Positions 63,098 through 64,000 of a stretch of 64,000 bases of DNA are shown piece after piece. Made by a program: the position numbers and the translations under genes. Positions within the stretch are counted from its first letter, which is position 1. Each line of letters begins with the position of its first letter. The DNA lies in the NCBI RefSeq assembly GCF_004526235.1, contig NZ_CP038159.1, positions 124,001-188,000 on the forward strand, read 5' to 3'. A model generated the notes under the pieces. It made no database searches and had not been told where the DNA came from. It worked only from the letters and a program-made list of their open reading frames with translations. The stretch comes from Sphingobacterium sp. CZ-2 (GTDB taxonomy: Bacteria > Bacteroidota > Bacteroidia > Sphingobacteriales > Sphingobacteriaceae).

Positions 63098-64000
63098 TTA
63101 TCCAAAAATCTTTCGGATCCACTGAACGAATTTATGCGTTCTTTCCGAATATGGAAACCAGAACATTTTCGATAATGGGAATCCTTTTGCATCAGCCACT
63201 GCTCTTTCGTGCGAAAAAGCCCTAAATCCATACCAACCAGTAGATTGTCCAATACCAGAGTTATTAACCCCTCCAAATGGAAGCTTTGGGTGCATGATCT
63301 GAATCAGCGCATCATTGATGCAAGTAGAACCTGCACTAGTATATCGAATCACATGCTTATTAAAAATACCATCATTCGAAAAAACATAAAGTGCCAATGG
63401 TTTTTCTCTATCATTGATGAATTTTATGGCTTCATCGATTTGGCTATAATACACGATGGGAAATATCGGGCCGAAGATCTCTTCCGTCATCAAGGAGTTG
63501 GTCATGGCCACCTGTCCAATCACCGTCGGTTCGATATAAAGCTCCTTTTCATCTGTAGCTCCTCCAGAAATAACCTGCGCGCCTAAATGCTTCGCATCCG
63601 TTAATGCTTCGACCAAGCGATCAAATTGTTTTTTATTGATGATTCGTGCATAATCGGGAGAGTTTATGGCATCTCTTCCAAAAGCTTCCCGCAGCTCCTC
63701 TCGGAACACCTGTTCGATTTCACTTTTCAATTGCCGTGGTACCAGCACATAATCCGGTGCAATACAGGTTTGACCTGCATTTACAAACTTTGCCCAGATC
63801 AGGTTTTGAACCACCCTGCGGACATTGATGTTCCTATCCAAAACAGCAGGCGATTTTCCGCCAAGTTCCAACGTAATATCCGTCAGGTTCTTGCTTGCTG
63901 CTTCCATGATGATCTTGCCCACCGCAGGGGAGCCCGTAAAATGGATATGATCAAAACGAAGACTTAATAAATGGGTGGTTTCTTTCACTTCTCCCTCCAG
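63098..64000 (-). CDS. aldehyde dehydrogenase family protein (partial, start beyond the window)
   Basis: The C-terminal 300 residues of an NAD(P)-dependent aldehyde dehydrogenase; the N-terminus lies beyond base 64000. Landmarks: HIHFTGSPAVGKIIMEAASK, the general-base Glu in TLELGGKSPAV, the catalytic Cys in FVNAGQTCIAPDYV, and EEIFGPIFPIVYY. KLPFGGVNNSGIGQSTGWYG and the hydrophobic, basic end SKMFWFPYSERTHKFVQWIR resemble the fatty-aldehyde dehydrogenase (ALDH3-like) group, whose tail may touch membranes. Confidence 0.9.
   Translation of the reverse strand: MEGEVKETTHLLSLRFDHIHFTGSPAVGKIIMEAASKNLTDITLELGGKSPAVLDRNINVRRVVQNLIWAKFVNAGQTCIAPDYVLVPRQLKSEIEQVFREELREAFGRDAINSPDYARIINKKQFDRLVEALTDAKHLGAQVISGGATDEKELYIEPTVIGQVAMTNSLMTEEIFGPIFPIVYYSQIDEAIKFINDREKPLALYVFSNDGIFNKHVIRYTSAGSTCINDALIQIMHPKLPFGGVNNSGIGQSTGWYGFRAFSHERAVADAKGFPLSKMFWFPYSERTHKFVQWIRKIFG

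Overview
The window comes from a member of the Bacteroidota, most probably a Sphingobacterium or close relative (Sphingobacteriaceae). Evidence: a 16S rRNA of that type, the Bacteroidota -7 promoter box TAnnTTTG in front of many genes, almost no Shine-Dalgarno sites, TonB-dependent receptors with carboxypeptidase-like N-termini, LytTR two-component genes, and families typical of the phylum (DUF1080, DUF4374, DUF4861).

Layout. 1-2.7 kb: a decayed aldo/keto reductase and a divergent mdaB/LysR pair. 2.8-8.1 kb: two internally deleted IS1182-family remnants in inverted orientation around a lipoprotein and a sulfatase; the right remnant carries an intact IS110 element inserted in its terminal repeat. 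8.3-21.4 kb: a uronate/polysaccharide catabolic locus (DUF1080, GH31, GH95, DUF2264, GH88, KduI, DUF4861, KduD, hexuronate-type MFS transporter, LacI regulator with likely operators) without SusC/SusD or a polysaccharide lyase. 21.4-29.1 kb: 2OG oxygenase, zinc-ribbon protein, small beta-barrel, a LytS/LytR-TPR-TonB receptor operon and an alpha-oxoamine synthase. 29.1-32.3 kb: HU, a membrane TPR protein, a 29-residue ribosomal-type peptide and RNase G. 32.3-34.1 kb: a second IS110 element inserted in a dispersed palindromic repeat. 34.1-40.7 kb: miaA, a Gfo/Idh/MocA oxidoreductase, an unknown protein, def, a TRIC-like channel and a BlaI/M56 pair. 40.8-46.9 kb: a complete rRNA operon (16S, tRNA-Ile, tRNA-Ala, 23S, 5S). 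47.2-51.6 kb: SRPBCC protein, RsmF-like methyltransferase, coaBC, RNA polymerase omega-type subunit, bamD. 51.7-58.1 kb: AraC regulator plus a three-gene XusABC-like siderophore uptake locus. 58.2-64 kb: holin-like protein, DUF2147, kbl, typA, a Rieske protein and a truncated aldehyde dehydrogenase.

How it fits together. In the catabolic locus the exo-enzymes (sulfatase, GH31, GH95, DUF2264, GH88) would strip side groups and release unsaturated uronate; the MFS protein imports uronate; KduI and KduD convert it to 2-keto-3-deoxygluconate. A LacI regulator encoded at the end of the locus probably acts on palindromes in two divergent intergenic regions. In the iron locus the receptor, the surface lipoprotein and the inner-membrane PepSY protein would bind, import and reduce ferric siderophores.

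The most striking signal is in the mobile DNA. Both IS110 elements sit inside other repeats (an IS1182 terminal inverted repeat, and a dispersed ~150-bp palindrome) with a 2-bp AG/CT core. The non-coding leader of the first contains segments matching both its actual target and its own ends, in the order expected for a bridge RNA. A piece of the dispersed palindrome has also entered, in frame, the coding sequence of the PepSY protein.
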